Position numbers and translations under genes: made by a program. Positions 16,413-26,600 of a stretch of DNA of 64,000 nucleotides are shown here, one piece after another. The stretch is from NCBI RefSeq assembly GCF_039649665.1, contig NZ_JBDJAW010000010.1, forward strand, positions 124,001 through 188,000, in the 5' to 3' direction. This stretch comes from Microbispora sp. ZYX-F-249 (GTDB taxonomy: Bacteria > Actinomycetota > Actinomycetes > Streptosporangiales > Streptosporangiaceae). The first letter of the stretch is position 1, and the number at the start of each line of letters is the position of its first letter. The notes below the pieces were generated by a model. That model searched no databases. It saw nothing but the letters and a program-made list of their open reading frames with translations, and was not told where the DNA came from.

Positions 16413-17075
16413 CTAACGACGTCCCGGTGTGACAAGCCCGGACTCGTAGGCGTGCACGACCAGTTGGGCGCGGTCACGAGCGCCCAGCTTGGCCATCGTC
16501 CTGCTGACGTGGGTCTTGACGGTGGCATGGCTGATCGACAGGTGGCCGGCGATCTCCTCGTTGGACATCCCCGTCGCGACCAGCGACAGGACCTCGCGCT
16601 CCCGGTCGGTCAGCCGTTCGAGGCCGGGTCCCGGCACGGGCCTGGGCGGGGTGGAGACGTACTCCTCGATCAGCCGCCTGGTGACCGATGGAGACAACAG
16701 CGCCTCGCCGTTGGCCGCCACCCGCACCGACTGCAGCAGGTCGGCCGGTTCGATGTCCTTCACCAGGAATCCGCTGGCCCCGGCACGCAGGGCGGCGAAG
16801 AGGTACTCGTCGAGGGCGTAGTTGGTGAGAATGACCACGCGCACCGAGTCGAGCTCCGGGTCGGCGCCGATTCTCCTCATGGCCTGGATGCCGTCCAGCA
16901 GCGGCATCCGTACGTCCAGCAACGCCACGTCGGGCAGCAGAGCACGGCACAACTCGACGGCCTCGCCGCCGTTGCCCGCTTCCGCGACGACCGTGACGTC
17001 CCCCGCCATCTCCAGCAGTGCTCGGAAACCGGCGCGGATCAGTGGCTGGTCGTCGGCCAGCAGCACCCGGATCAC
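16413..17075 (-). CDS. Response regulator, NarL/FixJ family
   Basis: 220 residues: receiver domain with D54 (VALLDVRMPLLDG), then a LuxR-type helix-turn-helix (LTDREREVLSLVATGMSNEEIAGHLSISHATVKTHVSRTMAKLG). Its start overlaps the kinase stop by 4 nt. It is the output half of a DesK/LiaS-type system and its targets are unknown. The downstream copper-oxidase genes are on the other strand and begin just past the kinase start, so they are possible targets. Confidence 0.94.
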   Translation of the reverse strand: MIRVLLADDQPLIRAGFRALLEMAGDVTVVAEAGNGGEAVELCRALLPDVALLDVRMPLLDGIQAMRRIGADPELDSVRVVILTNYALDEYLFAALRAGASGFLVKDIEPADLLQSVRVAANGEALLSPSVTRRLIEEYVSTPPRPVPGPGLERLTDREREVLSLVATGMSNEEIAGHLSISHATVKTHVSRTMAKLGARDRAQLVVHAYESGLVTPGRR

Positions 17076-18211
17076 GGGGCGCCCACCGTCGGCAGTTCGG
17101 CCCGTACGGCGAAGCCTCCCCCCGATCGCGGCCCAGCTGTGAGCGAGCCGCCGAGGGCGACCGCGCGCTCACGCATCCCGATCAACCCCATCCCGTTCTC
17201 CGCCGTCCCTGTCGTGGTCTCTCCGTCGTCCTGGATGCTTAGTCTGATCATCTCAGCCGCATATTCGATCGTCACGGTGACGGAGGCGGCCCCGGCGTGC
17301 CGCAGCACGTTGGTGAACGCCTCCTGCACGATGCGGTAGGCGGCCCGGTCGACCTCTGCGGGCACCTCCCTGCGCGTGCCGATGGTCAGCGTCCTGACCG
17401 GCAGCCCTGCCGCTTCGGCCCTGTCCACCAGCCGGGACAGTCTGGCCAGCCCCACCTCCGAGCCGTCGGGATCGGCGTGACGCAGGACGCCCAGCGTGCC
17501 GCGCAGCTCGTGCATCGCCTCCTTGCCGGACTCCTTGACCGCGAGCAGCGCCCGGCGGGCCAGGGCCGGATCCCGCTCCAGAGTCTGCAGGGCGACGGAG
17601 GTCTGGACGTTGATGACGGAGATGGTGTGCGTGAGCGTGTCGTGGAGCTCTTGGGCGATCCACAGGCGCTCCTCCCCGGCCCTGCGAAGAGCGGCCTCCT
17701 CCCTGGTGAGTTCGGCCTGGATCGCTCGTTGTTCGACCTCTTCGAGGTAGGCGCGCCGGTTCTTGACCACCTCGCCGAGCACTACCATCGCCACCAGCCA
17801 GCCGCTGAGCAGGCTGACGCCCCCGGGTTCCGGATCGGTTCCGGCCAGTGCGACCGGGATGGCGACGCCGGAAGCCAGTGCCGTTGCAAGACCGATCGCC
17901 AGGCGGCGCCGCCCCAGAGCGGCCGCCGTGTAGATCGCGATCAGGGCGGGCCCGGCGGCGAAGATGCCCGGGTAACGCGCGCCGTAGTAGGCGACGGCGC
18001 AGCCGACCGCGACCACGCCGACCGGCACGGGAGCGCCACGCCGCCAGGCGAGCACCAGACACGACACAACGATCAGCGTCAGGCCGAGCGGGTCCAGCGA
18101 TCGCTCCGTGAGACCTGAGCTGGACAACCTGCCATAGGTGCCCGCGACGCCGAGCGTGAGCATGGCCGCGGTGATCAGCACATCGGTCTTCCGGGGGTGC
18201 ACGCCTGTCAC
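17072..18211 (-). CDS. Sensor histidine kinase, HisKA_3 type
   Basis: 379 residues. Four to five N-terminal transmembrane helices occupy residues 1-145 with little extracellular sequence. The dimerisation domain carries the phospho-acceptor in AQELHDTLTHTIS (about H190), and the HATPase has YRIVQEAFTNVLRHA and a degenerate G box region (GMGLIGMRERA). Short multi-TM kinases of this kind sense the membrane or redox state. It is coupled to the NarL-type regulator by a 4-nt overlap. Confidence 0.93.
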   Translation of the reverse strand: MTGVHPRKTDVLITAAMLTLGVAGTYGRLSSSGLTERSLDPLGLTLIVVSCLVLAWRRGAPVPVGVVAVGCAVAYYGARYPGIFAAGPALIAIYTAAALGRRRLAIGLATALASGVAIPVALAGTDPEPGGVSLLSGWLVAMVVLGEVVKNRRAYLEEVEQRAIQAELTREEAALRRAGEERLWIAQELHDTLTHTISVINVQTSVALQTLERDPALARRALLAVKESGKEAMHELRGTLGVLRHADPDGSEVGLARLSRLVDRAEAAGLPVRTLTIGTRREVPAEVDRAAYRIVQEAFTNVLRHAGAASVTVTIEYAAEMIRLSIQDDGETTTGTAENGMGLIGMRERAVALGGSLTAGPRSGGGFAVRAELPTVGAP

Positions 18212-18369
18212 GCTAAGCCACGGCGCAGGCCGAGCCCACCCGCGCAGGGATGACCTGGTGCCTGCGTCCCAGGTCGTACTCGTGCTCCGCGTCGCCGTGC
18301 CCTACACCCTGGGATGTACGGCGGAGCGCCGACCTCAGTCTGACGATCTTCGGCTCGAGGCGCAGCAGC

Positions 18370-18786
18370 ATGCCGTGCATGAGCGTCTCACCTGTTCCGC
18401 CGCAGGCGGGCCTGGGCCGTGGGCCCGATTGGATCACCTGGCCGCTGCGGTCGGCCGCCGTGCTGCACCTGTTCGGCGTGCTCACGCAAGCCGTACTCGC
18501 CGGACTGTTCGTCACGGGTGACGTGGACATGCTCGCCTGGCATCGCACCAACGGCGGGTTCACTCATGTCATGCTCTACCTCCAGCTGGTGGCCTCGATC
18601 CTGCTGTGGCGACCGGCGCGCGGGCCGGCGTGGCCCGCCCTGGCCGCGGCCGGGCTCGTGGCCGCCGAAACCCTTCAGGTCATGGCCGGGCAGGAGCGCG
18701 TCCTGGCAGTGCACTTCCCGCTCGGCATGGCCGTTTTCGGCGCCACGACCATGCTGACGGTCCTGGTCTGGCAGGTGACGCGATGA
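18370..18786 (+). CDS. Four-helix membrane protein preceding the multicopper oxidase
   Basis: 138 residues from ATG 18370 (alternative 18379). Four hydrophobic helices are visible: SAAVLHLFGVLTQAVLAGLF, HVMLYLQLVASILLW, PALAAAGLVAAETLQVMAG, HFPLGMAVFGATTMLTVLVW. A histidine lies near the end of helices 1, 2 and 4, which would suit a b-type haem or metal site, but this is inference. The stop overlaps the multicopper-oxidase ATG (ATGA), so the two are co-translated and may form an electron-transfer or assembly pair. Confidence 0.72.
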   Translation: MPCMSVSPVPPQAGLGRGPDWITWPLRSAAVLHLFGVLTQAVLAGLFVTGDVDMLAWHRTNGGFTHVMLYLQLVASILLWRPARGPAWPALAAAGLVAAETLQVMAGQERVLAVHFPLGMAVFGATTMLTVLVWQVTR

Positions 18787-20303
18787 TCTCCCGTCGCGGC
18801 TTCCTCGGGCTGCTCGGCGGGGCCGGCCTCACGGTCACCGGCTGCGGCGCTCTGGCGACCGAGGCGGCCGGTGAGAGCCTGACGAGCGCGTTGCCGTTGC
18901 CCGCCCGGTTCACCGTGCCGCTCCCGATCCCCGCGACCGCCGTTCCGGTACGGCCCGGCCGTTACGAGGTCGTTCAGCGCGCGGCCAAGGTAGAGATCAT
19001 CCCCGGCACCGCAACCGAGATCTGGGGCTACGACGGCACGTTCCCCGGGCCGACCTTCGACCTGAGAGCAGGCGATCGTACGGTCATCCGGGTCCGCAAC
19101 GAGCTGCCCGTGCCCACCTCGACACATCTGCACGGAGGAGTCACCCCGCCGGAGTCCGACGGCTACCCCACAGACGTGGTGATCGCGGAGGGGCGGGGGT
19201 TCCGCCCGCCACAGGGCGATCACTCCCACCACGACCTGCCGCAGTGGACCTTCCATGAAGGTGCCGGAGACTACGTGTATCCGCTGGAGCAGCGTGCCGC
19301 CACGCTCTGGTATCACGACCATCGGATGGACTTCACCGCGCCACAGGTATGGCGTGGCCTGGCCGGTCTCCTCGTGGTTCGCGACGACGAGGACGACGCG
19401 CTGCCGTTGCCGAAGGGTGAGCGGGACATCCCTCTGATGATCTGCGACAGGGCGTTCGAGGAGGACGGCTCCTTCCGCTATCCGTCCCTGGATCCGACCC
19501 TGCTGACGCGGCCAGGAGTGGGTGACGCCTTCATGGAGGGAGTCGAGGGCGACGTCATCCTGGTCAACGGCGCGCCCTGGCCTTTCCTCGAGGTCGACGC
19601 CGTCCGATACCGCCTGCGACTGCTCAACGCCTCGAACGCACGCCGTCTCCGGCTGCGGTTGACTCCCGGCGGCCGGTTCGTCCAGGTCGGCAGCGATCAG
19701 GGGTTGCTGACCGCTCCCCTGACGCACGACGCGATCGCCATCTCCCCGGGAGAGCGCTTCGATGTCATCGTGGATTTCTCCGGCCACCCCGTCGGCACCG
19801 AGGTGACCATGGTCAACACCTTGGGCGCGGGTGCCGCGCGCGATGTGATGCGGTTCCGCGTGCGGCGCGGAGCCGCCGACGACAGCGCGATCCCGAAGCG
19901 GCTGTCCCGGGCCGAGCCGGTCGCCGCGGCGGTCGCCACCCGCGTCTTCGACTTCCGCCGCACGGGTCAGGGGGGAGCCGGGTCCTGGACGATCAACGGA
20001 CGGCGCTTCCGGCCAGGGCGGCCGCTGGCCACCCCTCGCCTGAACACCAGCGAGATATGGAGGTTCACCGGCGACTTCCATCACCCCGTGCACGTCCATC
20101 TGGCCCGATTCCGGGTGCTCGCACGGAACGGCAGGCCGCCGGCGGCGACCGACGCCGGCTGGAAGGACACGGTGGACGTGCGGCCCTACGAGGTCGTCGA
20201 CGTCCTGGTCCGTTTCGAGGGCTACCGGGGGCGCTACATGCTGCACTGCCACAACCTCGAGCACGAGGACATGGCGATGATGGCCGATTTCGAAGTCGTC
20301 TGA
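18783..20303 (+). CDS. Multicopper oxidase, exported (Tat signal and lipobox)
   Basis: 506 residues. The N-terminus SRRGFLGLLGGAGLTVTGC combines a twin-arginine signal with a lipobox, so the enzyme is probably exported folded and lipid anchored. Copper ligands are complete: HLHGG (about residue 115), HDHRMD, HPVHVHL, and HCHNLEHEDMAMM, which has the type 1 Cys, flanking His and axial Met. Layout resembles CotA/bilirubin-oxidase-like three-domain oxidases. It oxidises phenolic or metal substrates with reduction of O2 to water. It is coupled to the four-helix protein. Confidence 0.93.
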   Translation: MISRRGFLGLLGGAGLTVTGCGALATEAAGESLTSALPLPARFTVPLPIPATAVPVRPGRYEVVQRAAKVEIIPGTATEIWGYDGTFPGPTFDLRAGDRTVIRVRNELPVPTSTHLHGGVTPPESDGYPTDVVIAEGRGFRPPQGDHSHHDLPQWTFHEGAGDYVYPLEQRAATLWYHDHRMDFTAPQVWRGLAGLLVVRDDEDDALPLPKGERDIPLMICDRAFEEDGSFRYPSLDPTLLTRPGVGDAFMEGVEGDVILVNGAPWPFLEVDAVRYRLRLLNASNARRLRLRLTPGGRFVQVGSDQGLLTAPLTHDAIAISPGERFDVIVDFSGHPVGTEVTMVNTLGAGAARDVMRFRVRRGAADDSAIPKRLSRAEPVAAAVATRVFDFRRTGQGGAGSWTINGRRFRPGRPLATPRLNTSEIWRFTGDFHHPVHVHLARFRVLARNGRPPAATDAGWKDTVDVRPYEVVDVLVRFEGYRGRYMLHCHNLEHEDMAMMADFEVV

Positions 20304-20325
20304 AGGCCGTCAGCGGCCCGTCACC

Positions 20326-21363
20326 TCAGCGGCCGGTGCGGTAGGCGACGAACGTGATGATCCCGATCGCCCCGAGAGCGACCGCCACCCATAACACCGG
20401 CATCGGCACGCCGAGCAGGCCGTCCCCGGCGGCCGCCTCGCTCGACGCCGTGACCGCCCTCGGCCGGGCGGAGGTCCGGGCGGGGCGGGGAGAGGGACTC
20501 GGGCGGGCGGAGCCCGGCAGCGGCACCCGGTAGACCGGGCTGTCCTCCCCCTCGCTCCCGGTGAGCAGGGCCGTCCCGTCCCGGGTGTACGCGATCGACT
20601 CGGCCTGCTTGAGCGGTGGCATCGTGACGTGCGCGAGCAGCTTTCCTGGCGAGCGGTAGACGGACGCCGAGAAGTACGTGCGGATGACGAAGCTCGACCC
20701 GTCGGGGGCGTACGCCGCGTCGGTCGCCATGATCGGCGCCGGCCCCACCCTCCGCAGCACGTTCACCTTGTCGGCGCGAAGCTTCGCCGGCGCGGCGTAG
20801 ACGCCGCCGGAGAACTCCTTGCTGACGATGTACAGCCGGCCCGATCGGGGGTCGACCATCACTCCCTCGGCGTTGCGAGGCCCGTCGGCGTACCGGAAGC
20901 GGTACCGGGTCGCCCGCAGCGTCGCGTCCTCCATCGTCCGCGGCTCGACGACCTTGTAAACGGACACGTCCGGCCAGGCGCCGTCCATGTTGTCCCCGAT
21001 GTCGGCGATCCACAGCACGCCGCGGCCGGTCGCGCGGTCGGTGGAGGCCGCGATGCCCTCCCAGTCCCGGGCTTCGGCGTTCCCGATCGTGAACGTCGCC
21101 CGCGTGCGGCCGTCCGGGCCGATCGCGTAGATCTGCGGACCGTGGCCGCTGTCGTTGTGGGTGTAGACGATGCCCTTGTGCGTGGGCGAGACGGCCAGGC
21201 CGCTCGACTCGCCGACGCGCTCGTCCCGGATCCGGAACTGCGGCCGGTCTCCGTCGTCGGCCCGGGCGGCCGTGCCCGGGACGACCGCTCCGGCGGCCGC
21301 GAGGAGAGCCAGGACGGCCCGCGGAATCCGTCTCGTCCGAGTCCGCCCCGTTGCGCGCCCCAT
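20326..21363 (-). CDS. Secreted, membrane-anchored beta-propeller-like protein
   Basis: 345 residues from ATG 21363 (an upstream in-frame start at 21408 exists). It has an N-terminal signal peptide (AVLALLAAAGAVVPGTAARA) and a domain of about 250 residues with repeated blades such as ESSGLAVSPTHKGIVYTHND, DWEGIA, NAEGVMVDPRSGRLYIVSK and ESIAYTRDG. A Pro/Ser/Arg-rich stalk and a C-terminal TM helix (VLWVAVALGAIGIITFVAY) follow. The repeats recall PE-PGRS-neighbour or esterase-like propellers, but no catalytic motif is evident. Convergent with the copper oxidase (22 bp). Probably a surface-exposed binding protein. Confidence 0.75.
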   Translation of the reverse strand: MGRATGRTRTRRIPRAVLALLAAAGAVVPGTAARADDGDRPQFRIRDERVGESSGLAVSPTHKGIVYTHNDSGHGPQIYAIGPDGRTRATFTIGNAEARDWEGIAASTDRATGRGVLWIADIGDNMDGAWPDVSVYKVVEPRTMEDATLRATRYRFRYADGPRNAEGVMVDPRSGRLYIVSKEFSGGVYAAPAKLRADKVNVLRRVGPAPIMATDAAYAPDGSSFVIRTYFSASVYRSPGKLLAHVTMPPLKQAESIAYTRDGTALLTGSEGEDSPVYRVPLPGSARPSPSPRPARTSARPRAVTASSEAAAGDGLLGVPMPVLWVAVALGAIGIITFVAYRTGR

Positions 21364-21456
21364 GCGGCCATCATTCCCGATGTCCGCTGCGCGTGCGGCG
21401 GACGACATGCCCCCGGCCGTCCCGGATTCGGTCAGGGGCGGACATCTGACAGGCGA

Positions 21457-22566
21457 TCAGCGCAGGGCGGCGTAGAAGTCGCGCAGGTCGGCGGCGAGCA
21501 CGTCCGGCCGCAGGTGGGCGGCGTAGTGGCCGCCCCCACCGTAGGACCGCCAGTGCACGATGTTCTTGTGGTCGCGCTCGGCGAAGGTGCGCATCGACAC
21601 GAAGTCGCCCTCGAACATCGCCAGGCCGAGCGGGACCGTCGTCGGCTCCTTGGGGTGCTCGGCGTGCGCGTCCTCGTAGTAGAACCGCGTCGCTGACGTG
21701 GCGGTGCCGGTCGCCCAGTAGAGCATCGTGTTGGTCAGGATGAAGTCGTCGTCGACGTCCTCGCCGAACAACTGGGCGTTCCAGCCGAGCAGCCCGGCCG
21801 GCGAGTCGAAGATCCCGTACGACAGCGTCTGCGGCTGCTGCGAGTGGACCATGTTGAACGACATCTTGTTCTCGTAGAACCACTGCAGCACCTCGAGGCC
21901 CTTGCGCTCCTCGTCGGTGAGGTTCGCCATCTCCGCCGGGTCGCCGGAGGGGAACGAGTAGATCTGCGTGACGTGGACGCCGACGACGTGCTCGGGGTCC
22001 ACCCGGCCCACCTCGGGCGAGACGAACGAGCCGCCGTCGTTGCCCACCGCGCCGTACCGGTCGTAGCCGAGCCGGCGCATGAGCTCCGCCCAGGCCCGGG
22101 CCGTACGGAACCGGTTCCAGCCCCGCTCCCTCGTCGGGCCGGAGAAGCCGAAGCCGGGCAGCGACGGGATCACCAGGTGGAACGCCCGCGCCGGGTCCTC
22201 CGGGTTCGTCAGCGGCTCGATGACCTTGAGGTACTCCACGATCGAACCCGGCCAGCCGTGGGTCAGGATCAGCGGGAGCGCGTCCTCGTGCGGCGACCGT
22301 ACGTGCAGGAAGTGGATGTTCTGTCCGTCGATCTCGGTCGTGAACTGGGGATACCGGTTGATCTCGGCCTCGTGGGCGCGCCAGTCGTACCCGTCGCGCC
22401 AGTAGGCGGCCAGCCGCTTCACGTACTCGACCGGCATGCCGTAGTCCCAGCCCGCGCCGGGGATCTCGTCGGGCCAGCGGGTGCGGCCGAGGCGGTCCTT
22501 CAGGTCGTCGAGGTCGGCCTGCGGGACGTCGATCCGGAACGGCGTGATCTGCGTGTTCTCGCTCAT
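21457..22566 (-). CDS. Epoxide hydrolase (EHN-type alpha/beta hydrolase)
   Basis: 369 residues. The N-terminal EHN domain (FRIDVPQADLDDLKDRLGRTRWP) is followed by an alpha/beta-hydrolase core with oxyanion motif HGWPGS, nucleophile region GNDGGSF (Asp nucleophile, replacing the more usual GGDWG) and a late histidine in GGGGHYAAH. This is the microsomal/juvenile-hormone epoxide hydrolase class, common in actinomycetes. It is divergent from the WYL regulator with a 25-bp perfect palindrome between them. Confidence 0.92.
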   Translation of the reverse strand: MSENTQITPFRIDVPQADLDDLKDRLGRTRWPDEIPGAGWDYGMPVEYVKRLAAYWRDGYDWRAHEAEINRYPQFTTEIDGQNIHFLHVRSPHEDALPLILTHGWPGSIVEYLKVIEPLTNPEDPARAFHLVIPSLPGFGFSGPTRERGWNRFRTARAWAELMRRLGYDRYGAVGNDGGSFVSPEVGRVDPEHVVGVHVTQIYSFPSGDPAEMANLTDEERKGLEVLQWFYENKMSFNMVHSQQPQTLSYGIFDSPAGLLGWNAQLFGEDVDDDFILTNTMLYWATGTATSATRFYYEDAHAEHPKEPTTVPLGLAMFEGDFVSMRTFAERDHKNIVHWRSYGGGGHYAAHLRPDVLAADLRDFYAALR

Positions 22567-22585
22567 GACGCCGACACTACGGACC

Positions 22586-22610
22586 CTTCAGGACAGGCTC
22601 TGTCCTGAAG
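22586..22610. promoter_or_regulatory. 25-bp perfect palindromic operator
   Basis: CTTCAGGACAG-GCT-CTGTCCTGAAG: two 11-bp arms, all positions paired, spacer 3. It is centred in the 62-bp divergent spacer between the epoxide hydrolase (start 22566) and the WYL regulator (start 22629), so it is almost certainly that regulator's binding site. Confidence 0.8.
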
Positions 22611-22628
22611 CGCCGCCAGACTGGAGCA

Positions 22629-23612
22629 ATGTTGGAGACCTCGGCGCGGTTGCTGCGCCTGCTGTCGTTGCTCCAGGCGACCCGCGACTGGCCGGGCAGG
22701 GCTCTCGCCGAACGGCTCGGCGTGAGCGAGCGGACGGTGCGCCGCGACGTCGACCGGCTGCGCGAACTCGGCTATCCGGTGGAGTCGACCCGGGGCACTG
22801 ACGGCGGCTATCGGCTGGTCGCCGGGACCGCGATGCCGCCCCTGCTCCTCGACGACGAGGAGGCGGTGGCCGTGGCGATCGGGCTGCGGGCCGCCGGCGG
22901 CGTGGCGGGCGTCGAGGAGGCGGCCGAGCGCGCCGCCGCCAAGCTCGAGCAGGTGCTGCCGTCGCGCCTGCGCCGACGGGTCGGCGCCCTGCAGGCGTAC
23001 ACCGAACCGGTGCCGCCCGACCGGCCGGGTCCGGCGATCGACCCGGCCGTCCTGAACGCGCTGGCCGCCGCCTGCCGCGACCGCGAACGGCTGCGGTTCG
23101 ACTACCGGGGCCACGACGGCTCCCCGGGCGTACGCGTGACGGAGCCGCATCGGCTCGTGTCCTGGGGCCGCCGCTGGTATCTGGTGGCGTGGGACGTCGA
23201 CCGCGACGACTGGCGCACGTTCCGGGTGGACCGGATCGCGCCGCGCACGCCCACCGGTCCGCGCTTCCCGCCCCGCGACCCGCCCGAAGGCGGCGCGGCC
23301 GCGTACGTCGCCCGGGGCGCGTCGGCGGCGGCCTGGCGGCATCACGCCCGGGTGCTCGTCCACGCCCCGGCCGAGGAGGTCGCGGCGCGGATCAACCCCG
23401 CCGTCGGCGTCGTGGAGGACGTCGACGACCACACCTGCGTGCTCGTGACCGGCGCCGACACCCTGAACGCGCTCGCCGTCCACCTCGGCCTGCTCGACCT
23501 CGACTTCGAGGTCACCGGCCCGCCGGAGCTGGTGGACCACCTGCGCGCCCTCACTGCCCGCTACGCCCGCGCCACGCCGGGGACGGCCGAGGGGCACCAC
23601 GGGGTCTCGTGA
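22629..23612 (+). CDS. YafY/WYL-family transcriptional regulator
   Basis: 327 residues: N-terminal DeoR-like winged helix (LAERLGVSERTVRRDVDRLRELGYPV), the WYL ligand-binding domain (SWGRRWYLVAWDVDRDDWRTFRVDRI) and a WCX C-terminal extension. WYL proteins bind nucleic-acid or small ligands and usually repress a neighbouring gene. The palindrome at 22586-22610 and the divergent epoxide hydrolase indicate local control and autoregulation. Confidence 0.93.
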   Translation: MLETSARLLRLLSLLQATRDWPGRALAERLGVSERTVRRDVDRLRELGYPVESTRGTDGGYRLVAGTAMPPLLLDDEEAVAVAIGLRAAGGVAGVEEAAERAAAKLEQVLPSRLRRRVGALQAYTEPVPPDRPGPAIDPAVLNALAAACRDRERLRFDYRGHDGSPGVRVTEPHRLVSWGRRWYLVAWDVDRDDWRTFRVDRIAPRTPTGPRFPPRDPPEGGAAAYVARGASAAAWRHHARVLVHAPAEEVAARINPAVGVVEDVDDHTCVLVTGADTLNALAVHLGLLDLDFEVTGPPELVDHLRALTARYARATPGTAEGHHGVS

Positions 23613-23688
23613 TCGGGGAGCGAAGCGGCGTTCACCCTAAACTCCTCGTGGTTGCACGGCGAAAGAGTTCCACAGGTGGGAGCAGAGG

Positions 23689-26600
23689 GTGGAGTTCCGG
23701 ATTCTCGGCCCCATCGAGGTGCGCGGCGACGACGGGCTCCCCGTCGACCTGGGCCGGGGGCGCCCGCGTGCCATCCTGGCGCGGCTTCTCGCGGCACGCG
23801 GCACCGTCGTCTCCACCGACGCCCTCATCGCGGACCTGTACGGCGAGGATCCTCCGCGGGGGGCGCGCGCCACGCTGCACGCCTACATCGCGAACCTGCG
23901 CCGTGTCATCGAGCCCGGCCGGGAGCCGCGCGCCGCACCCGAGCTGCTCCTGTCCAGGTCGTCCGGCTACCTGCTCGCCACCCGGGACGTCGACGCGATC
24001 CGCTTCACCGGCCTGGTGGAGGCCGCGGAGACGGTCCCGCCGGGTGAGGCGCTGGTCGCCCTGGACGAGGCGCTCGGACTCTGGCGCGGCACCGCCTACG
24101 GCGATCTGGCCGACGAGCCATGGGCGGTCACCGAGACGAACCGGCTGGCCGAACTGCGCCTGGTCGCGGTCGAGCGGCGCGCACGGGCGCTGCTCGCCCT
24201 CGGCCGTCCCCAGGCGGTGATCGACGACCTCGGCGCCGAGACCGCGGAGCATCCGCTGCGGGAGCGCCTGTGGTCCCTCCTCGCCCTGGCGCTGTGGCGT
24301 GCCGGCCGGCGCGACGACGCCCTGTCCGCGACGCACCGGGCGAGGGACGCGCTCGAGCGGCTCGGGCTGGACCCGGGTCCCGAGTTGCTGGCGGTCGAGA
24401 CCGAGATCCTCCAGGACACCGCCGCGCTCCGGCCCGTGCCCTCCGCCGCCATCGGCAGGGAGCGGGAACTGGCCGAGCTGAAGACGCTGCTCGACCGGAC
24501 GGACCACGAGGGGATGGCCATCGCCGCGGTGACCGGCGAACCGGGAATCGGCAAGACGTTCCTGCTCGACGCCCTGCGCCGCCACTGCGAGGACCTGGGC
24601 TATCTCGTCCTCAGCGGCAACTGCCACGAAACCCGCGCAGCTCCGCCCCTGTGGCCGTGGCTCCAAGTGCTGGACGCGCTCGCCCTCGTGTGCCCGCCGC
24701 CCGACCGGCCGGCGCTGGCCGGTCTCCTGGACGAGGAGGCGCCCACCGGCACCACGGAGGCCGCCAGGCTCCGCCGCAACCAGGCCATCGCCCAGTGGCT
24801 CGCCGCCGCCGCCCGCTCACGTCCGACGCTGATCGTCCTGGACGACCTGCACTGGGCCGATCCCGCCTCACTCGAACTGCTGAGGGACGTGGTCATGCTG
24901 ACCGAGGGCGCGGCCCGGCCCGTGCCCCTCACCCTGGTCACGGCCTTCCGCGACGCGATGTTCACCGGCGCCGCGGCGTCCGGCGGCACCCAGCCCGCGC
25001 GCGGCCTGACCGTGGACGAGCTGCTGAGCCGCATCACCCGGTACGAGCTGCTCAGGATCCACCTCACCGGGCTGGAGGCCGGCACCGTACGGGCGATCGC
25101 GGCGGACATGGGAACCGACCTGGACGAGACGACGGCGGGGCGGCTCACCGCGCGCACCGGCGGCAACCCGTTCTTCGTGCGCGAGAGCGTGCGCCTGCTC
25201 GCCCAGGGCCGGACGCTGGACGCGGTCCCCCCGGCGGTGGCGGACCTCATCCGGCGGCGGATCGCCCTGCTCCCCCCGGAGACCGGCGAGGCCCTGAGGA
25301 TCGCCGCCGTGATCGGCCGGACCTTCGACCCCGCCGTCGTCGCCGAGGCCGGGCGCGCGGAGACGTACGACGCGCTCGACCACGCGGCGCGGGCGGGTCT
25401 GGTCGCCGCGCGGGCCCATCGGATGACGTTCGCGCACGACCTGGTGCGGGAGACCCTGCTCGCGGACATCCCGCCGCTCAGGAAGGCGGCGTTGCACCGC
25501 GACGTGATGACCGCGCTGGCCTCCCGCCCCGGGAGCGACGTGACGGCGATCGCGCACCACGCCGTCGAGGCCGGCCCGGCCGCCTACCGCGAGGCGGCGC
25601 ACTGGGCGCGGGCGGCGGCCGAGCAGGCGAGTCTGCGCATGGCCTTCGAGGAGGCGGCCGCGTGGTGGGGCCGGGCGATCACCGCGCACGGCGCCTGCGC
25701 CGGTGACCCTCTCGACCATGTAAAGCTGCTGCTCCGTCAGGTTCGCGCCCTGCTCGACGCGGGGGACCTGTTCGGGGCCCGGCAGGCCCGGGCCGAGGCC
25801 GTACGCGCCGCCGACCGGGCCGGAGCGGGACCCGAGCTGACCGCCCGCGCGCTGACCGCGCTCGACGCCCCCGCGAAGTGGACGCTGCGCGACCCCTACG
25901 AGGCGGTGGAGCTGCGGCTGGTGCACCGCTTCGAGACCTGCCTGCGGGCGCTGCCGGAGGACGACAGCCCGGAACGCGCCCGCCTGCTGGGCGGCCTGGC
26001 GCAGGAGCTGTACGACGGGACGGACAACCCCCGCTGCGACGCACTCTCCGCCCAGGCGGTGCGGATGGCCCGCCGGTTGGACGACCCGGTCCTGCTGATG
26101 GGCATGCTCAACGCGCGGCACCTGTCCCTCCCCCAGCCGCTGCACGTCGGCGAGCTGCGGGACATGACCGACGAGCTGCACGCGCTGGCGCTGCGGACGG
26201 AGTCCCCGGGCTACGAACTGCTCGCGCAACTGCTGTACACCAACGCCAGGCTGGAGACCTTCGACGTCCGGGGCGCGGACGAGGCCGCCGCACGGTGCGA
26301 CGAGATCCTGGAACGGCTGCCGCTGCCGTGGCCCCGCTTCCAGCACACGATGTGGCGGGCCGTACGGCTCACCCTCGACGGCCGGTTCGACGAGGCGGAC
26401 GCCATGTACGACGAGGCCGTACGCCAGATCGGCGCCATCGACATGTGGCACGCCGACGGTCTCGTCGCCATGGGACGCGTCATGCTGCACTACCACCGCG
26501 GCACCATCGCGGACGCCGGGCCGTACATCGACCGCACCGCCGCCTTCCACCCCTCCATGGGCAGAGACGCCCGCATCCTGCGGCTCTGCGCGCAGGGCCG

